From an uncultured Pontibacter sp. (GTDB lineage Bacteria; Bacteroidota; Bacteroidia; Cytophagales; Hymenobacteraceae): a stretch of DNA of 57,853 nt. Location of the stretch: contig CANMMP010000008.1 of NCBI GenBank assembly GCA_947499125.1, positions 1 to 57,853 of the forward strand. Reading direction: 5' to 3'. The notes under the pieces were generated by a model. That model searched no databases and was not told where the DNA came from. It worked only from the letters and a program-made list of their open reading frames with translations. Shown in pieces: positions 50,199 through 57,845 of the stretch (position 1 is its first letter; each line of letters opens with the position of its first letter). Made by a program: the position numbers and the translations under genes.

Positions 50199-50228
50199 CT
50201 TTATAATGACATATATGTCATTATAAAG
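50199..50228. promoter_or_regulatory. 30-bp perfect palindromic operator between divergent genes
   Basis: CTTTATAATGACATA is followed by its exact complement, 50199-50228. It lies about 48 bases upstream of the zinc-ribbon gene ATG and 32 bases upstream of the XRE ATG, so binding there could control both promoters. The TATAAT-like core also resembles promoter elements on both strands. Confidence 0.75.
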
Positions 50229-50259
50229 GAAGCCGCGTTTTTACAGCTTGCATTCCAGG

Positions 50260-50517
50260 ATGGCAAGACTTAGAAACGAACAGCTCATCAAGGCCACGGC
50301 GGCACGCCTTAAGCGACTCAGAGAGCATAAAGGGGTGACGCTTGAAGCCTTCTTTCATGATACGGGCATCCACCTGGCACGGCTCGAGTCAGGGCGCGCC
50401 AACATCACACTCTCTACCTTAGAAGCTGTTTGTCGCTACTTTGGAATCTCATTAGCTGAATTTTTTTCCGAAGGGTTTGAGGATGTGGCACCTGCAGGTG
50501 ATGCATCGATGATATAA
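50260..50517 (+). CDS. XRE-family transcriptional regulator
   Basis: 85 residues from the ATG at 50260 (a TTG start at 50248 is possible). A single helix-turn-helix covers about residues 8-62: LIKATAARLKRLREHKGVTL, FFHDTGIHLARLESGRANIT, LSTLEAVCRYFGISLAEFF. It is small, with no sensor domain, as in antitoxin-type or autoregulated repressors. It likely binds the adjacent palindrome and controls itself and the divergent zinc-ribbon gene. Confidence 0.82.
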   Translation: MARLRNEQLIKATAARLKRLREHKGVTLEAFFHDTGIHLARLESGRANITLSTLEAVCRYFGISLAEFFSEGFEDVAPAGDASMI

Positions 50518-50998
50518 CTGGTAATCAAAGCTTACCTTAAAAGGATAGCCTATAGCTTTTAATGCAAGTGGCGCTTGCACAAATACCAATAACAAGGCAT
50601 ATACACTTTGTTGCTATGATTTTGACCTTCTTAAATCTTGATAGATAAAAGGCGTTCAATTAAAAGTACAATAATCAGTCTTATAATTATTCTTATGTTA
50701 AGTAAGAATTACCCTATATAGTTTTCCTCTTAAAGAGGTGTTACCTTTAGTTGTAGTATATTCTGTTGAACTAAATTAGTCATAGTCCTTATAAGGACAT
50801 TCGGGTTTGCTTCTTCATATTGGATACATTGCTGCGATACTAATTTCACAATATACTGTACCTATTAAGGTATCATTTAAATTTTTACAAAGGGTGCTTA
50901 AGTCCTGGAAGAAATATAAAGTGTAACACTTAGTCGCTAACGACCAAGCTAGCGACTAAGCTTCCTAGTGAAGACACCTAAGAGAGCATCCACCTGTC
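50518..50998. other. Intergenic region after the XRE gene
   Basis: About 480 bp, AT-rich and without a gene. CTTAGTCGCTA (50929-50939) and TAGCGACTAAG (50950-50960) form a perfect 11-bp inverted repeat, probably a terminator for the XRE gene and for hipA, which ends at 50999. Confidence 0.5.
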
Positions 50999-52276
50999 TT
51001 ACAGTACTTGCCGAAAGGCAGGCGCCATTAATTCCTGGTCCGCTTTTGAGATATTATACTTGCTGGCCACACCTGGCCAGTTGCTCACAGCTTCTCTTAC
51101 TTGTTGATGTATTGCTGCGGCCTGCTTTGGAGAAAGGCGGTAGTAGTCCGCCGTAGTGAGTGCCAGTTCCGGATCCAGTGCATTGTCTTCCTCTGTGATA
51201 TTAAGCTTAAGTCCGGTGCCGGTCTCTACCGGATTTAGATCAAAAGCGGGTGATAACCGCCAGCCCAGTGGGGTAAGGATAAAGCCATGGTTGCGCAGGT
51301 GGTCATCTGTGTTGCTCACGTAAACGTTAAATAAAATCCGCCGCCAAAGCTCCTCCAAATCCTTTTCCGGCGCAGCACCCTGCGTGGTAATGAACTCCGC
51401 TAGTTCCAGGTAGCTTACCCCATCCTGGTAGTCAATGCCATCGTGGTAGCCCAGCAGCGTCATAGCAGACGCAAAGTGGATGCGTTCCCCGGTTTCCGTG
51501 CGGTCAAAGCGCTTGGTTAGGAAAGTATGCTGCCTGGAGGCGTAGCGCTCCATCCTTGCTTCTGCCATAGTGATGCCGGCCGCCAGAGCCAACTCTTGAA
51601 CTACCATCTCCCAGGCCCCCACATCCCGGTTGTCGGTACGGCTTGGGAACTTGGCGATCCACAGGTTTCCTTTCTCATCCGTTACACCTGCTTTCGGCCT
51701 AGCGCCCCCTAGCGAAGATCCAGGGGCCACCAGCAAGCTGAGCCATTTAAGATACTCCTCGTCCTGGCTGATGTCATCTTCTTCGAGCTTTTGGCTGGCA
51801 AAAGCAAGTTCTCGCAAAGCTGTCCAGGGCGGTGTAGCCATTTCGCGGTTGTCGTTCAGGAAAGGCCCGTCAGTCGCCTGCTTAAATCGCAGGGCCCCCA
51901 TGCGGTGGCCGTCATATACCCCCAGCAGATAGTCGCTTTCCTGAAGGCGTTGCTCCGGCCGGCCTTCCTTGCGCGCCATGGCCGCCTCACGCCTGCGCAT
52001 TAGCACTCTACCCCACCGGTCCGGAGATGAATCCAGAAATACACCGAAGTTATTTTTCTCTTCTCCTGCCAGGTACTGCGGTCCTGTGTACAGCTGTAAG
52101 TCAGGATCCAGCACCTGCGCATACGGGCTGCTTAGCCAGGCTTTCTCATATTCAAAGGAAAACACTTCCTTACCTCGCACGGAGCTCGCGTGCAGCGTGC
52201 CCATCCACTGGGGTTCTCCTAGTTCTGCCCAATCGGCGTACACAAATATCGCTTTGGTTAGCTTCTGCTTTGCCAT
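50999..52276 (-). CDS. hipA: HipA-family serine/threonine kinase toxin
   Basis: 425 residues. The N-terminal domain ends with FGVFLDSSPDRWGRVLMRRR (residues 77-96). The kinase core has the P-loop-like GSSLGGARPK at 186-195, lysine in LWIAKF (205-210), the catalytic loop SNTDDHLRNHG at 321-331 and the metal-binding SPAFDLNP at 342-349. HipA phosphorylates glutamyl-tRNA synthetase in E. coli; related kinases have other targets. It follows hipB with a 6-base gap and ends in an A/T-rich region. It is a toxin of a plasmid-borne type II module. Confidence 0.9.
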   Translation of the reverse strand: MAKQKLTKAIFVYADWAELGEPQWMGTLHASSVRGKEVFSFEYEKAWLSSPYAQVLDPDLQLYTGPQYLAGEEKNNFGVFLDSSPDRWGRVLMRRREAAMARKEGRPEQRLQESDYLLGVYDGHRMGALRFKQATDGPFLNDNREMATPPWTALRELAFASQKLEEDDISQDEEYLKWLSLLVAPGSSLGGARPKAGVTDEKGNLWIAKFPSRTDNRDVGAWEMVVQELALAAGITMAEARMERYASRQHTFLTKRFDRTETGERIHFASAMTLLGYHDGIDYQDGVSYLELAEFITTQGAAPEKDLEELWRRILFNVYVSNTDDHLRNHGFILTPLGWRLSPAFDLNPVETGTGLKLNITEEDNALDPELALTTADYYRLSPKQAAAIHQQVREAVSNWPGVASKYNISKADQELMAPAFRQVL

Positions 52277-52282
52277 CTTCGT

Positions 52283-52603
52283 TTAGGTATCACTTGAATG
52301 CTTAGGAGCTCTTTCGCGCACTGGTAGTTCGGCATCCTGCAATTTGCGGCCGAGTTTGTCGTCCCGCCCCACTTGCGCTAAGTCTTTCTCCAGGCCTAGC
52401 ACGGCCAGTACTTTAAAATAATTCCCCATTGCTACGGTGGGTTCTCCTTTCTCAATCTGGCTTAGCGTGGGCCGCGAAATAGCCGCACGTTCGGCTACCT
52501 GCTCGGTGCTGAGTTTACGCCGCAGCCGGGCCAACTTAATATTTTCTCCCAGTTCAGCCAGTAGCCGTTGCCAGGTAGGATATAAACGTCTTGATCTAGC
52601 CAT
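52283..52603 (-). CDS. hipB: HipB-family antitoxin (XRE helix-turn-helix)
   Basis: 106 residues from ATG 52603; the frame is open upstream to 52687 but the extra residues overlap the operator region. The helix-turn-helix lies at about 18-75 (GENIKLARLRRKLSTEQVAE, RAAISRPTLSQIEKGEP, GNYFKVLAVLGLEKDL). The polar C-terminal tail may insert in HipA. The gene is upstream of hipA in one operon, and it represses its own promoter. Confidence 0.88.
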   Translation of the reverse strand: MARSRRLYPTWQRLLAELGENIKLARLRRKLSTEQVAERAAISRPTLSQIEKGEPTVAMGNYFKVLAVLGLEKDLAQVGRDDKLGRKLQDAELPVRERAPKHSSDT

Positions 52604-52642
52604 AATGTAAACTATAGTTGACAAATATACATGTTTTTGTAA

Positions 52643-52684
52643 AATGTAATTTACATTATCTTGCAAAATATGCAACATTTTGCA
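52643..52684. promoter_or_regulatory. Candidate HipB operators
   Basis: Two inverted repeats lie about 40-80 bases before hipB: AATGTAA-T-TTACATT (52643-52657) and TGCAAAAT / ATTTTGCA with a 7-bp spacer (52662-52684). They fit paired HTH-dimer sites covering the hipBA promoter. Confidence 0.55.
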
Positions 52685-52687
52685 CAT

Positions 52688-53256
52688 GCTTTAACGCCAA
52701 CGTGTATAACAGCGTGCTTTGTCAAGTTTAATAACATAAAAACTTGACAAAGTAGCGCAAGTATGCCTGTTAAACGAGAAGCTTTATCCGACTTTTATCC
52801 GACATAAGGGCAGGTTATCCGACATAGGCCTTATTTGAATACTTGTTCTGTGGTTGCAGCATCAAAAAAGCATATAACTTGAGACCATTCTTTCTTGCAA
52901 TAAGTGCAGTACCTCCCTTAGCTTTCAGGCCCTCCAGATTATGAGCGAGCAGCCTACCGGAAAGCAACATTAGCTACATACACCTTTCCGTGCAGCTATT
53001 TCGAGAAGTAAAATGAGGTGCATACCGCACCAACCTATTGTGAAACTAGGTAGAATTTAGAGAGACTGTTTGCGCGCAAGTTATGAACAAGCTACTAGTC
53101 GGATGTGGTAAAAATCAAGACCTTTGCGAATCCTCCCCCCACCAGCGCCTGACCCTTTACCAGCCCGACGTCTAAAAATTATAGTAAACACAACGTATTG
53201 GTAGTGTCTACAGCTCATTGCGCTGCAGACACTACCAATACGCTTTGTCTGCCTTG
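52688..53256. other. Intergenic region with hairpins and TTATCCGAC repeats
   Basis: No gene. It contains a 13-bp-arm hairpin CTTTGTCAAGTTT / AAACTTGACAAAG (52717-52729 / 52740-52752). Three direct copies of TTATCCGAC (52784-52792, 52795-52803, 52815-52823) follow, then the long hairpin at 53194-53242. The three repeats resemble clustered protein-binding sites, possibly for a partition or recombination protein. Confidence 0.5.
53194..53242. terminator. 21-bp-arm hairpin
   Basis: Arms 53194-53214 (starts CGTATTGGTAGTGTCT) and 53222-53242 pair with one mismatch around a 7-nt loop. It lies 14 bases after the stop of the membrane-protein gene and probably terminates its operon. Confidence 0.65.
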
Positions 53257-53451
53257 TTAACGCAAGTGTAGAGGCACTCTGCTCCAGTGCTTTTTCTCTT
53301 CCGTGCGGTGTATGTAAAAATAGACTGCTGCTAGCAACAATATTATGCCTATGAAGATATACCACCCATACCTACTTGTAGGTACTGGGGTTAGGGCCAC
53401 CGGCAGCATCTGTGCCTGTGGCCATTCGATCATGGTGACGTTCTGGATCAT
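53257..53451 (-). CDS. Small single-pass membrane protein
   Basis: 64 residues from ATG 53451. There is a short N-terminal part (MIQNVTMIEWPQAQM), one membrane helix (WYIFIGIILLLAAVYFYI) and a basic cytoplasmic tail (HRTEEKKHWSRVPLHLR). No family is recognised. The ATG is two bases after the stop of the upstream gene, so translation is coupled. It looks like the partner of the RHH-like protein. Confidence 0.55.
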   Translation of the reverse strand: MIQNVTMIEWPQAQMLPVALTPVPTSRYGWYIFIGIILLLAAVYFYIHRTEEKKHWSRVPLHLR

Positions 53452-53453
53452 GC

Positions 53454-53945
53454 TTAGGTGAGTTGAATGGTATCTAAACAATACTGCTCTCCTTGTTGCC
53501 AATAGCAGGCATCAAACACGCAGTTATACTGCACCTGCTGCTGGCAGAACATGCTGGTAGCGTACTTAAAATCAAAACCTGCATCCAGCAGTGCCTGCCG
53601 GCTGACCTTGCTCCTGCTCTGCTGCAGAAAGGATTGCAGGGCCTGGTAATTCTTTTCCAGTTTTGCAGTAACGAAGCGCTGGGCTTTACCTGGCACTGCT
53701 AGCTTCGCTTCCAGAGTAGTTACCTGCTCTTGTAATCGCTGTTTTTCTTTCAGCAGGATGTTGATCTCAGCTACCTGATCTGCTAGGTTAGCATGGCCGT
53801 TAATCAGTGTGTTCGCCATATGCCTGGAGAAGCTTATGCCAAGGGCGCTGGCTTCTCTACTCAGCTGTGCATTTAATGTGCCAGGGATTCGGGTAGAGGC
53901 CCGAACACCATACAATTCCTCACGAGTCGGCTCGTGTGTTTCCAT
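53454..53945 (-). CDS. Ribbon-helix-helix-like protein with coiled coil
   Basis: 163 residues. The N-terminal part reads STRIPGTLNAQLSREASALG and ISFSRHMANTLI, a strand-helix-helix pattern close to RHH. A coiled coil follows (about 55-85: LADQVAEINILLKEKQRLQE, QVTTLEAKLA). The C-terminal part has five Cys/Trp/Tyr-rich residues (CQQQVQYNCVFDACYWQQGE) with no known motif. RHH + coiled coil is the plan of small plasmid mobilisation-type or partition proteins (MobC-like), but no relaxase is in the window. No function assigned. Confidence 0.55.
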   Translation of the reverse strand: METHEPTREELYGVRASTRIPGTLNAQLSREASALGISFSRHMANTLINGHANLADQVAEINILLKEKQRLQEQVTTLEAKLAVPGKAQRFVTAKLEKNYQALQSFLQQSRSKVSRQALLDAGFDFKYATSMFCQQQVQYNCVFDACYWQQGEQYCLDTIQLT

Positions 53946-55870
53946 AAGAATTAAGGTTAAGGGTTAAAATTGATTAAGGTACTCTTAGAGCTGTAGCTAC
54001 AGGGGGATAACTACAAGACTTGTTCCCAAGTCATTACTGATGCTTTGCCTATGGCCTGGGCAGCGGCCAACGCAGCAAAGCGCTATAACGCTCACGCTTC
54101 AAAGGAAAGTAATTCTTATTGCAATCTAAAGTGTTTTATAAATAAGTGCTTATTTTTTTGCACATCCCTATTTTACGAGTCGTAATTCCTAATCACAAGA
54201 GCGGCTATCCTGTGGTTGAAATCACTTTAAAATACGCCGTCTGCACAACGTATTTTCAGGTGGACGTAAAGCGCTGCAAAGCCACCACAAAGTGTAGCGC
54301 AAACACGGCAACTGGCGCTGGCGCAATTACCGCTGTTTTACCTTCGGATCTGGCAGGTATCGAAGGCAGACTAGTAGCTGGTAAAACTGGCGTTGAAATG
54401 CGCTATAAGAAAGCATGATTAGCACGCTCGAGCAGCTCAAAGTACGGACTATTTATTCCGTCCGCGCAATGCCAGCTACAGCGCGTATTTACGGTATATT
54501 GGCGCGATATAGTATGTGGTGTAAATCCCTGTAACACAAGGTAGACAAATTGTAACGCTACCACCACAATCTGTGGCGTGAGCACCACAATTTGTCTACC
54601 TGACGCCACAAATTGTAGTGCTCGTATGCCACGCTGTAATAGCCGTGCAAGATTCTCCGCAACTGCTACCATTCCGGCTACAAAGAGCGATGATCCAATA
54701 AGTCCGCAGCTTTCTTATAAACTGGGGTTGTTGTGTGGCGCAGGAAGCATCTACTCTTAAGTACTAAACAGCAGCTAATTTAAATTGTAACTACTTAGTA
54801 ACACGTAACTTACCCCCTATTATGTAGCAAACGGTTGCTGCTTTATCTTGCTGGAGGAATAAGGCCTTATTAATAGACGAAATAGCGCAGAAAATAGGTG
54901 CTTATATCTACATCGTGCGTATCTCATTTAGCATGTGTTAAAATGCAAGAGTGTAGCGCTACCTACATAGGCAATATTTACGGCTGAAACGCTGGAAAGC
55001 GACTTTTTTCAGTGCGGCCATTAGTGCATGAAAAGCAGCAGTTGCGGCCCGAAAAAGTCCATTAACTTAAAGGTTGCACTTAGGCCTAGATTAGGGCTGC
55101 AGCCAGTTGGCCGAAATAGCGTCCGTAAAACTCCTATCGTCAGCAGAAATAAGCGAGAAATGCTGGGCCCGGAAACTGCAGTATAGGAAGCATAAAAAGC
55201 GGGCTAATTATAGGCCCAGCACAATACGTTAAAACCAGTACTTTTAGCTTGTCTTTTATAAGAAGTTAGCTGTCAACAATTAACCTCTTGTTGAAGCAGT
55301 AAAATCACCTATAGTTTACGGTGCTGTTTTTTCTGCTATTTTGCTTGTAACTACTTGGTAACACGTAATTTAACCACTTTTTCTAAGGCATATAAAAGTA
55401 GAGCCAAAGGCACCTATATTTAACCGAGTATTCTTCGGGCAATAGCGTGCTTTTTTAACCACAAAATAGCTACTGGGACCTATCCCCAAAATCAGGACAA
55501 AAACAGCGGTAGGTAATACTGTTAAAAGCACCATTTTTGCGCAAAAAACAGGTGCATTGTGGTGCCATTCTAGCGTTACAAAAGGAGTGCTGAATTATAT
55601 ACTGTAGCAGCATCTACTGAAGGGTAGTTCTACTACTCGAAATCTGATCTATAGCAAGGTACTTAAAGTAATACTTTAAGTACTTATAAGAAGAATAAAT
55701 ACAGGTACTTCTACAACCTAGTATAAACCTATGCTGTGCTTCAGGCTTTGCAGTTAAATTATGTTTTTGACAATACTAACAGAAGGGTTAATAGGTATGA
55801 AAAATGCTGTTACTTATAGATACGTTTTGCTATGAGCTTATCTTAAATAAACGAGGGTTTTGTGAGATGT
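53946..55870. other. 1.9-kb region without convincing genes
   Basis: An open frame (54146-54418, plus strand, GTG start, about 90 residues with 'VEITLKYAVCTTYFQVDVKR') is the only candidate, but it has no family similarity. The region contains a complex foldback at 54540-54600 and a 28-bp direct repeat with two mismatches (54785-54812 and 55345-55372, TTGTAACTACTT then rGTAACACGTAAyTTA). It may hold an origin of transfer, a structured RNA or degraded genes. Confidence 0.55.
54540..54600. repeat. Complex foldback element
   Basis: GGTAGACAAATTGT (54540-54553) and ACAATTTGTCTACC (54587-54600) are perfect 14-bp arms. Inside is CCACA-atc-TGTGG. Just after, CGCCACAAATTGTAG (from 54604) nearly repeats the inner motif. 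So the motif CACAA(A/T)TTGT occurs several times in alternating orientation in less than 80 bp. Confidence 0.6.
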
Positions 55871-56003
55871 ATTTAACGGTTTACGGCTTTGCGATGTGGC
55901 GGCATTTTAGCACAAAAGTTCAATAGAATTACTGATGTTGAATCTTGCACAAATGTTTCATAGTAGCACTTCACCCGCCATATTGCAAAACCGATGTTAT
56001 GCG
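55871..56003. repeat. Long attC-like site I
   Basis: R''-like ATTTAAC (55871-55877), followed by GGTTTACGGCTTTGC, pairs with TGCAAAACCGAT before R' GTTATGC (55997-56003). There is an extra GGCGG / CCGCC inner stem. At 133 bp it is at the long end of the known attC range. GTTATGCGG matches CCGCATAAC at the far end of the mercury cassette, so I and G bracket it. Confidence 0.62.
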
Positions 56004-56039
56004 GTCGGCTTTCGATTTCAGTCAGTTTTATCATTGTCT

Positions 56040-56246
56040 TTAACAGCAATTTGTCCCGGCTTGAATGGATGGACATTTCACTGTTCCATAGCTACAAAAT
56101 ACACAACAGTCGCCCTGTTTTGGCTTTAATACCTTTTTGCAGCTTTCGCACTCGTAAAAATATTGGCAAGCGTCTGTCGGCATAGTTTCTTCTTTCTTAT
56201 GTCCACATTCAGGGCAAGTGATAGTTGATTGCAGGATTATGTTCAT
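56040..56246 (-). CDS. GDCCxxC-type small zinc-ribbon protein
   Basis: 68 residues. CPEC at 11-14 and CESC at 33-36 form a zinc ribbon. GDCCVFCSYG at 45-54 and the C-terminal CC give eleven Cys in total. The 'GDCCVFCSYG' proteins are small, soluble and found beside mercury or other metal transport genes in Bacteroidota; the function is unknown, perhaps a cytosolic metal chaperone. Its ATG overlaps the MerTP stop (ATGA), so the two genes form a coupled operon. Confidence 0.8.
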   Translation of the reverse strand: MNIILQSTITCPECGHKKEETMPTDACQYFYECESCKKVLKPKQGDCCVFCSYGTVKCPSIQAGTNCC

Positions 56247-56842
56247 TTTATTTCTTTTTTGTCGGTTACGGAATAGCCTGTTTTAGTTATGGCTTTTTCT
56301 ATCTCTTGAATGTCGGTTTGAGTTCTATCAAATTCTATGATTGCGTTGCCGTTGTCGTAAGAAACATTCGTCTTAATTATTCCTGTCAGTTTATTTACTT
56401 CGTGATTTACGTTTTCTTCACAACCTGCACAAGTCATTCCGTTAATTGTAAATTCTGCTGTTTTAATGTTTGATTGGTCGGTTATGATTGTTTGACTTTC
56501 TGTCTTTGGAAAGAATATGTGGACATAACTTGGAAACGCAAGCATCAGTCCTGCAAAAACTGTTACGAAACCCAAAAACTTTTTTGTCTGAATAAAGGGT
56601 GTTTTTTCAGTTGTGTCGCAGCAGTCAATTTGTTTTTGAGGTTTCAGTTTTTGATACCAAGCAAACGCAAGAACCAAAACTGTCAAGCCAATTAAATATG
56701 GTCTGAATGGGTCAAGCCAAGAGAAAGTAGAAGCAAGTCCACTTGTTCCAGCCAACAGAGCCAAAACAGGTGTAATGCAGCATAGTGATGCCGAAATTGC
56801 TGTCAAAAGCCCAAGTCCTGCAAGTTTATTATCTGATTTCAT
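56243..56842 (-). CDS. merTP: MerTP-type mercuric ion transporter with HMA domain
   Basis: 199 residues. The N-terminal MerT-like part has three membrane helices and the Cys pair LCCITPV at 21-22, plus a second pair DCC at 73-75. The C-terminal MerP-like HMA domain carries GMTCAGC at 135-141 and runs to the end. So the periplasmic Hg(II) scavenger and the membrane carrier are fused in one chain, as described in Bacteroidota. It imports Hg(II) for reduction, but no merA reductase or merR is in the window. Confidence 0.85.
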   Translation of the reverse strand: MKSDNKLAGLGLLTAISASLCCITPVLALLAGTSGLASTFSWLDPFRPYLIGLTVLVLAFAWYQKLKPQKQIDCCDTTEKTPFIQTKKFLGFVTVFAGLMLAFPSYVHIFFPKTESQTIITDQSNIKTAEFTINGMTCAGCEENVNHEVNKLTGIIKTNVSYDNGNAIIEFDRTQTDIQEIEKAITKTGYSVTDKKEIK

Positions 56843-56885
56843 TTTCTTACTGTCAATGTCGTTGGTTGTTGTCTTTTAAGCTGCC

Positions 56886-56953
56886 GCATAACGGTTAGTA
56901 TAAACAACGTGTGAGGCCGTCGGCCGAAACATGATGTTTATACAATGTTATAT
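56886..56953. repeat. attC-like cassette recombination site G
   Basis: R'' GCATAAC (56886-56892) and R' GTTATAT (56947-56953) enclose the arms GTATAAACA / TGTTTATAC around GGCCGTCGGCC. The sequence is nearly the same as site E near the left end of the window. GTTATAT is complementary to ATATAAC in site H, so G and H bracket the CDF gene as a cassette. Confidence 0.75.
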
Positions 56954-56963
56954 GCAGCCTTTT

Positions 56964-57755
56964 TTATTTTCCGAGTTTTAAGATTCTTATTGCGCCTTGA
57001 ATCACAATGACAAAAACTATTGCCCCAATAATAAGGTCGGGCAAACCTGTGCCGAGCCACATTACCAAAAGCCCCGCCAAGATTACCCCGCCATTTATAA
57101 TTACGTCATTTGAAGTGAATATCATGCTTGCCTGCATGTGGGCTTCTTTGCTTTTTGACCTTTGGAGCAAGAGGAGGCAAATCACGTTTGCGGTAAGCGC
57201 AAAAATTGAGACTATAATCATTGTCGAGAAGTCGGGCATTTTTTCAGCACCTATGAATCTCCTGACTACTTCTGCAAATCCGATGACTGCCAATGTTAGC
57301 TGGAAGTATCCGGCTGTCTTTGCGGTTTTCTTTTTTCTTGCCAACGTACCGCCAACGGCAAACAGGCTAATCCCATATACCAATGAGTCGGCCAGCATGT
57401 CCAAGCTGTCCGCCACCAATCCCATTGACTTTGATATTAGCCCAAAGACTATCTCAATAATGAAGAAAGCGAAGTTTATTGCCAGAACAATCCAGAGCAA
57501 TTTTCGCTGGTTGGCCTGTTCTTCGAATTCCGACTTGTCCGAATGTCCGGTTTGAAGCCGCTTCCCGCCTAAGTTCAGTTCTAGTATAGAATTTTCAATC
57601 TGTTCAAGTTTGTCAGTATGGTAAACAGTCAGTTTCCGGTTGGCTATGTCAAACTCCAGATTCTTTATTTCCGAAATTCCGTCAAGTTTCATTCTGATTA
57701 GATTCTCTTCAGATGGGCAATCCATTTTAGAAATTTCAAAAACTGTTTTTTCCAT
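56964..57755 (-). CDS. CDF-family cation transporter with N-terminal HMA-like domain
   Basis: 263 residues. An HMA-like ferredoxin fold precedes the membrane part (about 1-70), with only one Cys in the motif (KMDCPSEEN), so its metal site is altered. The membrane domain has five to six helices with the CDF signature GLVADSLDMLADSLVYGISL, in which Asp/Ser residues take the place of the usual His-Asp metal site, and HMQASMIFTSNDVIINGGVI. There is no C-terminal cytoplasmic domain. It probably exports a divalent cation by proton exchange. It occupies its own cassette between sites G and H, a rare carriage of a metal exporter in an integron-type unit. Confidence 0.82.
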   Translation of the reverse strand: MEKTVFEISKMDCPSEENLIRMKLDGISEIKNLEFDIANRKLTVYHTDKLEQIENSILELNLGGKRLQTGHSDKSEFEEQANQRKLLWIVLAINFAFFIIEIVFGLISKSMGLVADSLDMLADSLVYGISLFAVGGTLARKKKTAKTAGYFQLTLAVIGFAEVVRRFIGAEKMPDFSTMIIVSIFALTANVICLLLLQRSKSKEAHMQASMIFTSNDVIINGGVILAGLLVMWLGTGLPDLIIGAIVFVIVIQGAIRILKLGK

Positions 57756-57773
57756 TTTTTTATTTAAGGTTGC

Positions 57774-57845
57774 ATATAACGAAATAGGCCATAAGACGGT
57801 GAAGCTTGTCAGACTTGATTCAGTGTCTTATGGGGTGTGTTGGCC
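57774..57845. repeat. attC-like site H at the right window edge
   Basis: R'' ATATAAC (57774-57780) and GTTGGCC (57839-57845) enclose CCATAAGAC / GTCTTATGG. Its R' box differs by one base from the complement of the outer box of site A (GGTCAAC), as expected if 57840-57853 and 1-77 formed one small cassette in a circular molecule. Confidence 0.55.

Noticed and set aside
53081..53365. Minus-strand open frame overlapping the long hairpin
   Set aside because: It reads through the 21-bp-arm hairpin and through the 3' part of the small membrane-protein gene in another frame.
54146..54418. Plus-strand open frame of 90 codons
   Set aside because: GTG start, no ribosome-binding site, no homologue that I recognise; kept only as a note within the gene-poor region.
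55873..56076. Minus-strand open frame of 67 codons before the mercury cassette
   Set aside because: It lies almost wholly inside attC-like site I and overlaps the end of the GDCC gene; the coding look is a by-product of the stem.
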